From Phycisphaerales bacterium (lineage in GTDB: Bacteria; Planctomycetota; Phycisphaerae; Phycisphaerales; UBA5793), in the NCBI GenBank assembly GCA_020852515.1, contig JADZAS010000002.1:62001-126000 (forward strand): DNA of 64,000 nucleotides, read 5' to 3'. The notes below the pieces were generated by a model. The model had not been told where the DNA came from and did no database searches. It saw only the letters and a program-made list of their open reading frames with translations. Positions within the stretch are counted from its first letter, which is position 1, and each line of letters starts with the position of its first letter. Both the position numbers and the translations under genes were made by a program. Below, piece by piece: positions 17,980 through 26,029 of this stretch.

Positions 17980-18504
17980 TCACTCGATCTGAAACGCAGC
18001 GCGCTCGATATGGTACACGACATGCGGCAGGCCGCCCTCGATGTCGCGCGTGCCGGTGCGGATCGCGCCGATCTTTTCCATGGCGCGCTGGGAGCGGAGG
18101 TTGCTCGCGCCCACAAGGAACATGACGCGGTCGACGTACTTGAACGCATGTTCGAGCATGAGGCGCTTCATCTCGCGGTTGTACGATCCGCCCCAGTGCG
18201 AGCGAGCGAGGAAGGTCCAGCCGATCTCGAGGTCGCCGCCGTCCTGTTCATCGTGCGGATGGAACCGCGATGACCCGATGAGGAGGCCGGTTGCCCGGTC
18301 GATCACGACCAGCGCGCCGCCGGACTGCATGCCTTTGTCAAAGAACGCGCGGAACACCCCCGGCTGCCAGCGGTTGTGATGCGGATGCTGCTCCCAGATG
18401 AGCGGGTCGCGGGCCACCGCGTAGAGGTCGTCCCAGTCCTCCTCGCGCAGGGGGCGGAGCTGCACGAGTTCGCCTTGCAGAGTTGGCTGGAGATCGAAGG
18501 GCAT
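17980..18504 (-). CDS. GNAT acetyltransferase, RimJ/RimL-like
   Basis: 174-residue acetyl-CoA-dependent N-acetyltransferase. The fold is visible as VQLRPLREEDWDDLYA, then a beta strand pair LVVIDRATGLLIGSSRF, then EIGWTFLARSHWGGSYNREMKRLM containing the acetyl-CoA pyrophosphate loop (variant of Q/RxxGxG/A), and finally NLRSQRAMEKIGAIRTG. The best match is to the RimJ/RimL group that acetylates protein N-termini, but many members modify small molecules. It lies 33 bases upstream of the broken sulfotransferase on the same strand. ATG 18504 was preferred to a GTG four codons earlier. Confidence 0.85.
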   Translation of the reverse strand: MPFDLQPTLQGELVQLRPLREEDWDDLYAVARDPLIWEQHPHHNRWQPGVFRAFFDKGMQSGGALVVIDRATGLLIGSSRFHPHDEQDGGDLEIGWTFLARSHWGGSYNREMKRLMLEHAFKYVDRVMFLVGASNLRSQRAMEKIGAIRTGTRDIEGGLPHVVYHIERAAFQIE

Positions 18505-18620
18505 AGTGGAGTCCACGGATGAGTCGTAAAGGCGTCAACGGAGGGACGCGGCCAATGCTATATCGGCACCTGCGGATGGCAACGAGTGTTGCAGGGCGCT
18601 GCACGGCCCTGCCACACATC

Positions 18621-18710
18621 CAGACGCCGCGGAGGGTCAAGACAATTTGATCGTCGATCGCGCGCTCGCGTGGCCTGCGCTCGCGGAGCCTCGCTTGGAC
18701 CGCGGCACCC
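18621..18710. repeat. Intergenic direct repeat, copy 1
   Basis: A 90-bp unit beginning CAGACGCCGCGGAGG and ending CGCGGCACCC. It recurs at 18722-18811 with about five differences and a spacing of 101 bases, and its right half recurs again at about 33714-33764. Neither copy encodes a recognisable protein. Confidence 0.85.
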
Positions 18711-18721
18711 CGCCACTCGCC

Positions 18722-18811
18722 CAGACGCCGCGGAGGATCAAGACGATTTGATCGTCGATCGCGCACTCGCGTGGCCTGCGCTCGCGGAGCCTCGCTTAGA
18801 CCACGGCACCC
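18722..18811. repeat. Intergenic direct repeat, copy 2
   Basis: Second tandem copy of the 90-bp unit, separated from the first by 11 bases. It contains the conserved core CTCGCGTGGCCTGCGCTCGC and GCTTAGACCACGGCACC. The pair sits between the divergently oriented upstream region of the acetyltransferase gene and the 3' end of the desaturase gene. Confidence 0.85.
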
Positions 18812-18856
18812 AGCATAGCCATGCGAAGCGCAAGGCCGCGCCCCCCAGCGCCGCGC

Positions 18857-19975
18857 TTAGTCCGCCTTCACCAGCACCGGCTGGCCCATGTGGTGAATCC
18901 AGCGCGCATGGGATCGCAGGGCGGACCAGAAGGTTTCGTGTGAGGCGTAGCGCACGCCGAACTCGTTGCACACTTCCTCGACGACCTTGGAGAGGGCGGG
19001 GTAGTGGACGTGGCAGATCCTGCTGAGGAGGTGATGTTCGATCTGGAAGTTGAGGCCGCCGAGGAACCACGAGAGCACGCGGTTGCCGCGCGCGAAGTTG
19101 ACGGTGGTCTGGACCTGGTGCACGGCCCACTCGGAGTCCATGCGATGGACGCCGTCGGCGCCGATGGCGGGCGCGGGGAAGTTGGCCTCTTCCACGCAGT
19201 GGGCGAGTTGGAAGACGATGCTCAGCACGACGCCGCTGACGAAAGCCGCGATGGCGTAGACCCCCACCACCGCCCACCACGGGTGGAGCAGCATCGGAAT
19301 GACGAAGGCGAGGGAGAAGAAGGCGATCTTGCCGGCGACGAAGACGAGGAGATCCGCGCCGCGCGGCCGGGGGATCGCGTGGCCGCTGATGTGGCCCGCG
19401 GCGAGCTGGCGGAAGTCGTCGTAGAAGTGCCACTTGATGGCGAGGAAGCCGTAGAGCAGCCAGAGATAGATGCCCTGGGCGCGATGGAACCACAGGCGGC
19501 GCTGGTGGGGCGAGAGCCGGGCGAGCAGGCCGAGGTCGATGTCGTCGTCGTGGCCGTCGATGTTGGGGTAGGTGTGATGAAAGGTGTTGTGTTTCCAGGC
19601 CCAGAGGTATGAACTGCCTCCCATGAGGTCGAGGTTCATGGCCATGATCTTGTTGACCCAGGTGGATTCGCTGTAGCCGCTGTGTCCGCCGTCGTGCTGG
19701 ATGTTGAAGCCGATGGCGGCCATGGCCACGCCGAGCACCATCGCCAGCGGCACGATGATCCACCAGCTGGTCACGGCAAACAGGAGCAGGAAGTAGGCCC
19801 CGAAGAACCACGCGAGAATCGTCGCGGTCTTGAAGTACATCTGCGGGCAGTCGCGGCGGCGGCGGCCGGTCTGCTCGAAGTAGGCGTCCACGCGACGTTT
19901 GAGTTCGCGGACGAATCGATCGCTGCCGTTGAACTTGATTTTCGGCGCAGCGGGCGATGGGGATGAAATGGTCAT
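18857..19975 (-). CDS. Acyl-lipid fatty acid desaturase, front-end type
   Basis: 372-residue membrane di-iron desaturase that introduces a double bond into a fatty acyl chain. The three histidine boxes are present: HDGGHSG (residues 94-100), HNTFHH (129-134) and QIEHHL (311-316). The Gln in the third box is typical of front-end (delta-5/6-like) desaturases. Two pairs of hydrophobic helices flank boxes one and two (about 50-90 and 230-275). No fused cytochrome b5 domain is present, so a separate electron donor is needed. The ATG at 19975 has GGAG eleven bases upstream. Regioselectivity and acyl carrier cannot be read from sequence. Confidence 0.9.
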   Translation of the reverse strand: MTISSPSPAAPKIKFNGSDRFVRELKRRVDAYFEQTGRRRRDCPQMYFKTATILAWFFGAYFLLLFAVTSWWIIVPLAMVLGVAMAAIGFNIQHDGGHSGYSESTWVNKIMAMNLDLMGGSSYLWAWKHNTFHHTYPNIDGHDDDIDLGLLARLSPHQRRLWFHRAQGIYLWLLYGFLAIKWHFYDDFRQLAAGHISGHAIPRPRGADLLVFVAGKIAFFSLAFVIPMLLHPWWAVVGVYAIAAFVSGVVLSIVFQLAHCVEEANFPAPAIGADGVHRMDSEWAVHQVQTTVNFARGNRVLSWFLGGLNFQIEHHLLSRICHVHYPALSKVVEEVCNEFGVRYASHETFWSALRSHARWIHHMGQPVLVKAD

Positions 19976-20119
19976 GTGATGCGGAACTCCTGCCGACGGC
20001 ACGTCCACCTGACGGCGGAGCCGGGCAGATCGATCCATCTGAAGGATGGTAGGATGATTCGAGGAGGCGGGGGCGCAGGCAAAAGCCCGATCACTCGATG
20101 TCGTCAAGCCGGACCGACT

Positions 20120-20620
20120 TCACTCCGCCACGGCGCGCTGCAATGCGGCGATGTCGATCTTCTTCATCTGCATCATCGCGGTCATGGCCGGACCGGACTT
20201 TTTCGGATCGGGATCGCTGATGAAGTCCATGAGGACGCGCGGCACGATCTGCCAGGAGACGCCGAACTTATCCTTGAGCCAGCCGCATTGCTGCGCCTCG
20301 GGCGGCCCGCCTTGGCTGAGGCGGCCCCAGTAGTGATCGACTTCATCCTGATCATCGCACATGACCTGGAAGGAGATCGCCTCGCTAAACCTGAACTCCG
20401 GTCCGCCGTTGAGTGCGAGGAATTCCTGGCCGTTGAGCGTGAACGAAACCGTGAGCACCGAACCCGGCTCGCGGCGGTGATGCTCCTTGCCCGCCTCGCT
20501 GTAGCGGCTGATCTTGCCGATGCTCGAATTGGGAAAGATAGACGTGTAGAACTTCGCCGCCTGCTCGCCTTGGCTGTCGAACCAGAGGCAGGGGACGATG
20601 GGTTGGTTGAAGGTGGCCAT
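20120..20620 (-). CDS. VOC superfamily protein, PhnB/3-dmu-9_3-mt type
   Basis: 166-residue cytoplasmic protein of the vicinal oxygen chelate fold. It starts QPIVPCLWFDSQGEQAAKFYTSIFPNS, the standard opening of the PhnB-like group once misnamed 3-demethylubiquinone methyltransferase, and continues with LNGQEFLALNGGPEF, AISFQVMCDDQDEVDHYW and FGVSWQIVPRVLMDFI. The usual length is matched. These proteins are mostly uncharacterised and some relate to antibiotic-resistance glyoxalases; no specific substrate can be given. GGAGAGATCA before ATG 20620 fixes the start; the frame extends upstream but without coding character. Confidence 0.88.
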   Translation of the reverse strand: MATFNQPIVPCLWFDSQGEQAAKFYTSIFPNSSIGKISRYSEAGKEHHRREPGSVLTVSFTLNGQEFLALNGGPEFRFSEAISFQVMCDDQDEVDHYWGRLSQGGPPEAQQCGWLKDKFGVSWQIVPRVLMDFISDPDPKKSGPAMTAMMQMKKIDIAALQRAVAE

Positions 20621-20802
20621 TGATCTCTCCTTCCATAGCGAGTTTGAAACGCCACGGATCGACTCGAGGTTAGCACTGGATCCGTCGATAGTACCGCCAC
20701 CCCGGAGACGTTCGCCACTCAATGTTCCGTGGGCGCACCGCATCGCGCAGACGTACGGACTCGTCCGTCCCCCCGGAGATGATGGGGCACAACAATGTCA
20801 TG

Positions 20803-21225
20803 TCAGTAGCCGCGGATTGCGCAGTGAACAAGCACTCCCGCGGCATCGAACTCGAGCGAAACGAACGCGTCGTCCCAGCCGTGCAGGCTCCAGCTCCCGA
20901 TGTAGTACGAGTAGATCTGCTCGTTGGTGTATCGTCGCTGCTCTAGCCAGCCTTTGTCGTATGTCTCATCCGGCTGCCCGAGCAGCGTCACCACGGCAGC
21001 AGTCGCCATTCCCGCAGGCAGGTGGTGGGCGACGAGGTCATCGGCCATGGCGGCGCGATCCTCGGGTCGGCGCGCGGCCGCCCAGGCCGCTGGCGTAAAA
21101 ACCTCGTCATCAAAGGGGTTGGACCAATCGGCTGCGACCCGGACTCCCACTGCGATCAGCGCCAACAGAACTACAACGGCAACTGCAACGCACCCAATGA
21201 TGATCTTGTGCGACCGGCCGAGCAT
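20803..21225 (-). CDS. Small membrane-anchored protein with BamE-like domain
   Basis: 140 residues. An N-terminal transmembrane helix (residues 9-32) is followed by a globular domain. The segment GMATAAVVTLLGQPDETYD, an aromatic strand YSYYIGSWSLHGWDDAFVSLEFD, and the closing VLVHCAIRGY resemble the SmpA/OmlA (BamE-like) fold, in which a helix pair with a GxP turn precedes a beta sheet. This is a fold-level impression, not a function. It sits among several minus-strand genes but is separated by about 90 bases from the cysteine-hydrolase gene upstream. Confidence 0.65.
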   Translation of the reverse strand: MLGRSHKIIIGCVAVAVVVLLALIAVGVRVAADWSNPFDDEVFTPAAWAAARRPEDRAAMADDLVAHHLPAGMATAAVVTLLGQPDETYDKGWLEQRRYTNEQIYSYYIGSWSLHGWDDAFVSLEFDAAGVLVHCAIRGY

Positions 21226-21317
21226 GGTCAGGATCTGCCCTTCACCGATGCCCCCGGCCTGCGCGCAGCCTGCGGCTTGCTCACAGCACCCGGGATCTGT
21301 GGCGCGTCACGCATGGC

Positions 21318-21845
21318 TCAATCGAAGCACACATCCGACGCCGCGACGAGTGTCACGCGGTCCGCGAGTTCATCATTCACGGCCTGCGTGATCTGCTCGG
21401 CCGACTCCGTGTCACTGTTGTACGTGCCGTGGCCGTCTTGAATGAGCGTGACCCGCAGGCCGCGCTGCAGCGCGCCCAGCGTCGTGGCGCGAATGCAGTG
21501 CGGCCCCTCGAGGCCGGCGATGATGAGGCGCCTGATGCCGCGCTGCTCCAACTCCTCGGCCAGCGGCGTGGAGGCAAACGTGTCGCAGGTCGTCTTGTCA
21601 AAGTACGTGTCGTCCGGCCGGGCCCCGACATCGGGATGCACCTGCCAGCCGGGCGTGCCGTGTTCGAGCGGCGTGCCGGGACCCTCTCCGTGTCGGACGA
21701 AGAACACGGGCATGCCGGCGGCTCGGGCGCGCTTCAGCAGGTCCGTCCAGAGCGGGATGAGCCTGTCCGCGCCGACGACGGGCCAGTCGCCTTCGAGCAG
21801 GCCGACCTGGCAGTCGATGAGAGTGAAGGCAGCATTATGATCCAT
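21318..21845 (-). CDS. Isochorismatase-like cysteine hydrolase
   Basis: 175-residue hydrolase of the nicotinamidase/isochorismatase fold. The Asp-Lys-Cys triad is visible: Asp11 in TLIDCQVG, Lys84 in YFDKTTCDTF and Cys117 in GLEGPHCIRAT. Length and layout fit stand-alone family members that hydrolyse amides or N-carbamoyl compounds. The metal-binding signature of true nicotinamidases is not obvious, so the substrate is unknown. ATG 21845 follows AGGAGC and overlaps by 11 bases the end of the gene upstream, so the two are probably translated together. Confidence 0.88.
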   Translation of the reverse strand: MDHNAAFTLIDCQVGLLEGDWPVVGADRLIPLWTDLLKRARAAGMPVFFVRHGEGPGTPLEHGTPGWQVHPDVGARPDDTYFDKTTCDTFASTPLAEELEQRGIRRLIIAGLEGPHCIRATTLGALQRGLRVTLIQDGHGTYNSDTESAEQITQAVNDELADRVTLVAASDVCFD

Positions 21846-22293
21846 CTGACTGCTCCTGCGTGTAAGGTGACTGAACGACCGATCTGCCGCATTCCGGGCA
21901 CGCCTGGTGCGCTGCCCCGCGCAGGTCGTAGCCGCACGCTGCGCAGCAGCCCTTCGCAAACCCGCGCCTAGGCAGCAACAGCGCCACGCCGACCGATCCC
22001 AGCAGCGGCAGCCAGAGCGGCAGCACGCGGGCCGCGGTCGTCGTCGCGCCCGCCGTCAGCCGTGCGCCGGTAAACGACCAGTCCGTCCACCACAGCGTAC
22101 GAAGAAACCGCTGCGAGCCGTTGTACAGAATGCGGCTGTTGCCCAGCGGCCGGCTCGTCCAAACGAGCGCGCCGTCAATGAGTTGCACGCGATTCAGATC
22201 GCCCATCGGCTGCCGCGTGCCCGGCCGCCAGTAACTCGCGACCCAGCACAGGGCGATCACCACCGCCACGCCGAACATGATGCGCCTGCCCAT
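21835..22293 (-). CDS. Membrane protein with C-terminal zinc ribbon
   Basis: 152 residues. One helix lies at the N-terminus (residues 5-21) and another at about 88-108 (VLPLWLPLLGSVGVALLL). The C-terminus carries CAACGYDLRGAAHQACPECGR, a four-cysteine zinc ribbon that I associate with many small planctomycete membrane proteins. Its function is not known. It overlaps the cysteine-hydrolase gene by 11 bases. Confidence 0.75.
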   Translation of the reverse strand: MGRRIMFGVAVVIALCWVASYWRPGTRQPMGDLNRVQLIDGALVWTSRPLGNSRILYNGSQRFLRTLWWTDWSFTGARLTAGATTTAARVLPLWLPLLGSVGVALLLPRRGFAKGCCAACGYDLRGAAHQACPECGRSVVQSPYTQEQSDGS

Positions 22294-22421
22294 GCGTAGA
22301 TCATACCGCCGCGGCGCCGGTGCGACAGGTTGTACTGCGCCAGCGCCTGGCGACTTCGATGAGCACGAGAATCGGCGACCAACGCACGCCGATCGTCATC
22401 AACGCCTCTCATCCCACAGGA

Positions 22422-23015
22422 TCAGCAATCGCTTCTTCGCCGCTTCCAGTCGAGTGCAACGTGGATTCGCCGTTCGATCGAGCCGTTCCAGACCACACGC
22501 AGTCCCCGCGCCCGCATCGCGGCGACAATCTGGTGGCCGATCGCAACAGCGGGTCCTTCGCCGCAGAGGACCGAGCCGTAATTCAGATAGACACCCTCGC
22601 CGTCCAGGGCGCCGTCCGTGTCCTGCTCGTGGTAGAAGAGGTATCCGACGACCTCGCGCCCTGTGTCTCGCTGGGCCTCCATCTCCTGCATAATCGCGCC
22701 GCAACCGCACGTGCCGCAGCAGAGATAGTTCTGTCTGCACACGATACCGGCCTCCTCAAGATCCGCACAGGCTGCATCGAAACGATCACAGTCGGTCACG
22801 CCGGGCCACACAGCCATCTGTGACCGGTACTCGGCAAGCACCTCGTCGAAGATGCGAGACGCGATCGGCCGCAGCGTCTCGGTGTCGCACTCGTCGTCGA
22901 CCGTCTCGAGAGCGGCCGGCACAATCTCGTTCAGCGGCATGAACGCGGCGAACACTTCGCGCCGAATCTGCTCAGTCACGCTTTCGATAGCTTCCTGCAT
23001 GGATTCGTCGGTCAT
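22422..23015 (-). CDS. DUF6891-like protein
   Basis: 197 residues, cytoplasmic. The middle has a cysteine-rich stretch (CRQNYLCCGTCGCGAI) followed by GYLFYHEQDTDGALDGEGVYLNYGSV, and the end reads GLRVVWNGSIERRIHVALDW. This combination matches what I recall of DUF6891 and related immunity/SUKH-neighbour type proteins; no activity is known. GGAGG five bases before ATG 23015 fixes the start. The gene follows the DUF4287 gene after only 10 bases, so they share a transcript. Confidence 0.7.
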   Translation of the reverse strand: MTDESMQEAIESVTEQIRREVFAAFMPLNEIVPAALETVDDECDTETLRPIASRIFDEVLAEYRSQMAVWPGVTDCDRFDAACADLEEAGIVCRQNYLCCGTCGCGAIMQEMEAQRDTGREVVGYLFYHEQDTDGALDGEGVYLNYGSVLCGEGPAVAIGHQIVAAMRARGLRVVWNGSIERRIHVALDWKRRRSDC

Positions 23016-23025
23016 GACGTCCTCC

Positions 23026-23604
23026 TTAGCCGCTGCTGCTCTGTTCGTATGCCACCTTGAGCAGCTTCTTCACTTCGGCGGTGATCTCCGATGCCTTGCT
23101 CAGCGCCAGCTTGTGCGTCGCCTGGCCTGGCGCCTTGGCGGGAGTGAGCAGTGGGGACCTGGGCGCATCGGTGTACTTCAGCCCGATATCGATACGGGTC
23201 TTCGTCGTCGCGGCGATGGCGCAGAACTGCCGCCGGCGCACGAACGGCGTGTAGGATGAGCGCCCCTCGACGCTGACATCCTCGCCGAAGCCTTCGATGA
23301 TCGTGCGGAGTTTGTCAAAGATCGGTCGCAGCGCCGCCTTGTCGCCGGCGTATTGCGAATCGATGTACTGCTCCACATCCGGCCGCTTCCACCCCGCCGC
23401 CTGCGCGGCGGCGTCGGCGATCGCCCAGCGCGAATTCTGCGGCAGATCGTGCTCGCTCTTGAGCCACTTGCGCACCGCATTCTGATCCAGCGGATCGACG
23501 CCGCTCCTGCCCACGAGCATGACCCACTGCTCAACAGTGCGGCCGGTGCGCTTCTTCATCGACTCGGTCACGGCGGCGATCATGTCGTTGGGTGAGTGGG
23601 GCAT
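23026..23604 (-). CDS. DUF4287 / DUF5655 protein
   Basis: 192 residues. The N-terminal half (SPNDMIAAVTESMKKRTGRTVEQWVMLV, WLKSEHDLPQNSRWAIAD) matches DUF4287. The C-terminal half (IFDKLRTIIEGFGEDVSVEGRSSYTPFVRRRQFCAI, ending KASEITAEVKKLLKVAYEQ) matches DUF5655, a small domain often fused to DNA-related or transport proteins. It is not enzymatic by any motif I can see. First gene of a two-gene unit with the DUF6891-like gene. Confidence 0.8.
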   Translation of the reverse strand: MPHSPNDMIAAVTESMKKRTGRTVEQWVMLVGRSGVDPLDQNAVRKWLKSEHDLPQNSRWAIADAAAQAAGWKRPDVEQYIDSQYAGDKAALRPIFDKLRTIIEGFGEDVSVEGRSSYTPFVRRRQFCAIAATTKTRIDIGLKYTDAPRSPLLTPAKAPGQATHKLALSKASEITAEVKKLLKVAYEQSSSG

Positions 23605-23740
23605 GAAAAATGCTAGCCCGAACCACCCTCGCGGGTGAAGAGCGCTTCATCCCCTGCTTACCGCGGATTCACGTCGCCTCGATATGCTCAAGGTTCAGGC
23701 CCGCGCACATCGGCGCGGACGCAGTGAAAGGAAATCGACC

Positions 23741-24064
23741 ATGGCCAACAAAGCAGAGCGGATCGACGTTGAACAGGCCCGGCAGGACGTACAGTCCGGC
23801 CAGGCGCTGCTGGTATGCGGCTACGAGGAGCCGGAGAAGTTCGAGAACAATCACCTGCAGGGCGCGATATCGCTGCAGGATTTTGAATCACAGCGCGACT
23901 CCGTCCCCAAGGAGCAGGAGATCATCTTCTACTGCGCGTGACAGGAGGAACACACTTCTGCCGGTCTGGCAGAGCAATACGAAGATCGCGGCTACACCAA
24001 TACGAAGGCGCTCAAGGGCGGCGTCGATGCGTGGAAGGAAGCAGGCTTGCCCGTGGAGGCGTGA
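23741..24064 (+). CDS. Rhodanese-domain protein with in-frame TGA, probable selenoprotein
   Basis: Single-domain rhodanese, 107 residues when the TGA at 23939-23941 is read as selenocysteine (residue 67). Before it: ERIDVEQARQDVQSGQALLV, ENNHLQGAISL, then KEQEIIFYCA. After it: QEEHTSAGLAEQYEDRGY, then ALKGGVDAWKEAGLPVEA and a normal TGA. Both halves match the rhodanese consensus without a gap. Cysteine-containing relatives have FYC-x-C-x-x-E-x-x-S, so the TGA replaces the second Cys of a Cys-x-Cys active loop. A hairpin with a GGTCT apical loop lies 14 to 33 bases past the TGA, as in bacterial SECIS elements. GAAAGGAAA precedes ATG 23741. Likely role: persulfide or selenide sulfurtransfer. 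A nonsense mutation is the alternative. selA/selB/selC/selD are not in the window. Confidence 0.8.
23956..23974 (+). promoter_or_regulatory. Candidate bacterial SECIS hairpin
   Basis: Stem TTCTGCC (23956-23962) pairs with GGCAGAG (23968-23974), six Watson-Crick pairs and one G-U, around the five-base loop GGTCT. The loop GG is 22-23 bases after the TGA; in E. coli fdhF the loop contains GGUCU with the GG at about 19-20 bases. Both loop sequence and distance are those bound by SelB. Confidence 0.75.
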
Positions 24065-24250
24065 GGGGTGATGGGGTGACGCAGTGGGGTCCACCACCGA
24101 GCAGCACCGCCTCCGAATCCAAATCGCGCGTGAGTGATCGCGGCCCCGTCAGCGCATCGTATGTGCCAGGGTCCGTGTGGCACCGACGCGGAGCCCCGGC
24201 CCAGCAGCAACCCACGAAACATCCTTCGCCGGGCGCCAGCGCGCACCTGG

Positions 24251-25621
24251 TCAATTCCGTGTCGGGCCAGGCACGAATCTCCGCGTGAGCATGAGCGTGA
24301 TGATCCGATACAGGATGAGCAGGGCAAACAGCGCGCCAAGAGCGATGTAGACGCGCAGAAAGAAGCCGTCGATCACCGACTTGCTCTGCTCGGCTGCCAG
24401 CGCGATTCGGCCATCCGCTGCGCGCTTCCACTCGTCGATCCGGCTGCTCCAATCGGGCGACGCCAACAGGTCCGCCGACGATTGCAGCACCTCATCCAGG
24501 TCGTGCGCCGTGGTTCCCGTCTCCTTGATCATCTCGGTGTACTGGCGGATGTCGAAGCGCGGCCGCCCATTGGCGACGGCCCATCGGTGCCATGCGTCGT
24601 ACCGCGTGAACAGGGAATCGGCCGTCGCGAGCAACGGGCGGAGCGATTCACCGGTTTCTCGGAGCGCGACGACCAGCGACTCTGTTTCAGCAACGACATC
24701 CTCCGCCTTGTCAAAGGTCACGTCCAGGCGATTCATGCGGGCGTCAACCGCCGCCAGAATGGTTTCGCGTTCGGCGGCGACGTGCGCCGGCAACCCCTCG
24801 AGCTGACGAGTCATCCGATCGATATCGTCGAGCGCCAAGACCACTTCGGGGGTGGCCAGCAGGTCGGCTTTGGCCGCTTCGAGCTGCCAGCGCAGCAGGG
24901 TGGGCTCGCGCTTCAGTCGATAGAACACCCGCTCTCCCAGCAGGCGTGCTTCGTCAACCGCCTGGCCCACCGCCCCCACTTCGCTGAAGAGACCACGGGC
25001 GGCAAGCACCTCCGAAGCGGCCGAGCGACCCCGACCGATGGCGAAGTTTGAGAAGCGCACGAACGAGGCGTGGATCATCTCCGGATTGTCTCGTTGCCAG
25101 TCCACCAGCAGCGACTCGAGCACGGCGAGATGTTCGTCGGTGAGCACTCGCGCCGCCAGCGCCTGCGCTTCATCGCGCGAGTGGACCAGCGCGTCGACCA
25201 GCGGCGCAGCGCGATCGCCGAAGACCTGCTCCGCCCGGCCATCGTCCACCCAGACTTTGCTCATCAGCCGCGTGATCACGACAAGGTCGAGCACCCGCGT
25301 GAACGAGTCGGCATTGCTGGCGATGTCATACACATTGGTCGCACCGTCCAGCAGCAGCAGCTGCGCCTCACGCCGCTGCACCGGATCAGGGTTGTCCTTC
25401 TTCAGGGCTTCGCATGCGGAATAAAGAAGACCGACATATCGATCGGCGAACGCGCGGCTCAGTCCATCGAGTTCCTCCGCCGTCACGAACTGACCGGTTC
25501 CGGCGCCGCTCACCTGGCGCGGCGTTTCAGGGGCGGGCGGCCGTGGCGATGTCGCGCAGCCCGACCACACCACCAGACCGACCGTCACCCCCAGACCTGC
25601 AAGGCGCTTTCCAATACTCAT
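24251..25621 (-). CDS. Lipoprotein with long helical domain and C-terminal membrane helix
   Basis: 456 residues. The N-terminus is a lipoprotein signal with lipobox VWSGC (Cys22). Residues 45-400 are nearly all helical, with long heptad-like stretches (ALDDIDRMTRQLEGLPAHVAAERETILAAVDARM and DVTFDKAEDVVAETESLVVALRE) suggesting coiled coil in the periplasm. A transmembrane helix lies at about 420-443, followed by a short basic tail, so both ends may be membrane-attached. I do not recognise a family with known role; the layout resembles envelope-spanning scaffold proteins. GGAGG precedes ATG 25621 by ten bases. It is encoded convergently to the selenoprotein gene. Confidence 0.78.
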   Translation of the reverse strand: MSIGKRLAGLGVTVGLVVWSGCATSPRPPAPETPRQVSGAGTGQFVTAEELDGLSRAFADRYVGLLYSACEALKKDNPDPVQRREAQLLLLDGATNVYDIASNADSFTRVLDLVVITRLMSKVWVDDGRAEQVFGDRAAPLVDALVHSRDEAQALAARVLTDEHLAVLESLLVDWQRDNPEMIHASFVRFSNFAIGRGRSAASEVLAARGLFSEVGAVGQAVDEARLLGERVFYRLKREPTLLRWQLEAAKADLLATPEVVLALDDIDRMTRQLEGLPAHVAAERETILAAVDARMNRLDVTFDKAEDVVAETESLVVALRETGESLRPLLATADSLFTRYDAWHRWAVANGRPRFDIRQYTEMIKETGTTAHDLDEVLQSSADLLASPDWSSRIDEWKRAADGRIALAAEQSKSVIDGFFLRVYIALGALFALLILYRIITLMLTRRFVPGPTRN

Positions 25622-26029
25622 GATGCTGCACCTCCACTCGCCCACGCGGGGCTGCGAGCCCGCGACAACACAGGCCGGCGCAGGCAGTAGGCGGATGCGA
25701 CTGTGCGATCCCAAGGCGCTCGTCGGTGCACGAATGAACGGTCAGTGCCAACGTGGAATTCGGAGTACACCGGGTGCCTGCTGACCTGCCCCCAAGACTC
25801 ATGTCACCTCCAGCCTGAGTGTAGGGAGGTCAACGGTTGCCACGGTGGCCGCCCTCTGTGCCCTCTGTTTTTCTGCGGTAAATCACTTCTCTGCGCTACA
25901 GATCCTCAGGGCAGCGAAGCGCCGGAGTGATGCGGCGTTCTGACGACGCGCAGTGCCGTGGTGCGCAGGGTGGCTCCCTGGCCGGAGTCGGATCGACGCC
26001 GTCGCCGGGGCGCATGTTCGTGTCTTCTG
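25622..26029. other. Intergenic region with dispersed-tag remnant
   Basis: About 400 bases without a supportable gene. Around 25840-25890 there is GCCCTCTGTGCCCTCTGTTTTTCTGCGGTAAATC, a decayed version of the CTCTGTG/CACAGAG-type tags scattered in planctomycete and related genomes; a related CACCACGGAGCCACGGA occurs at 13913. Nothing else was recognised. Confidence 0.5.
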
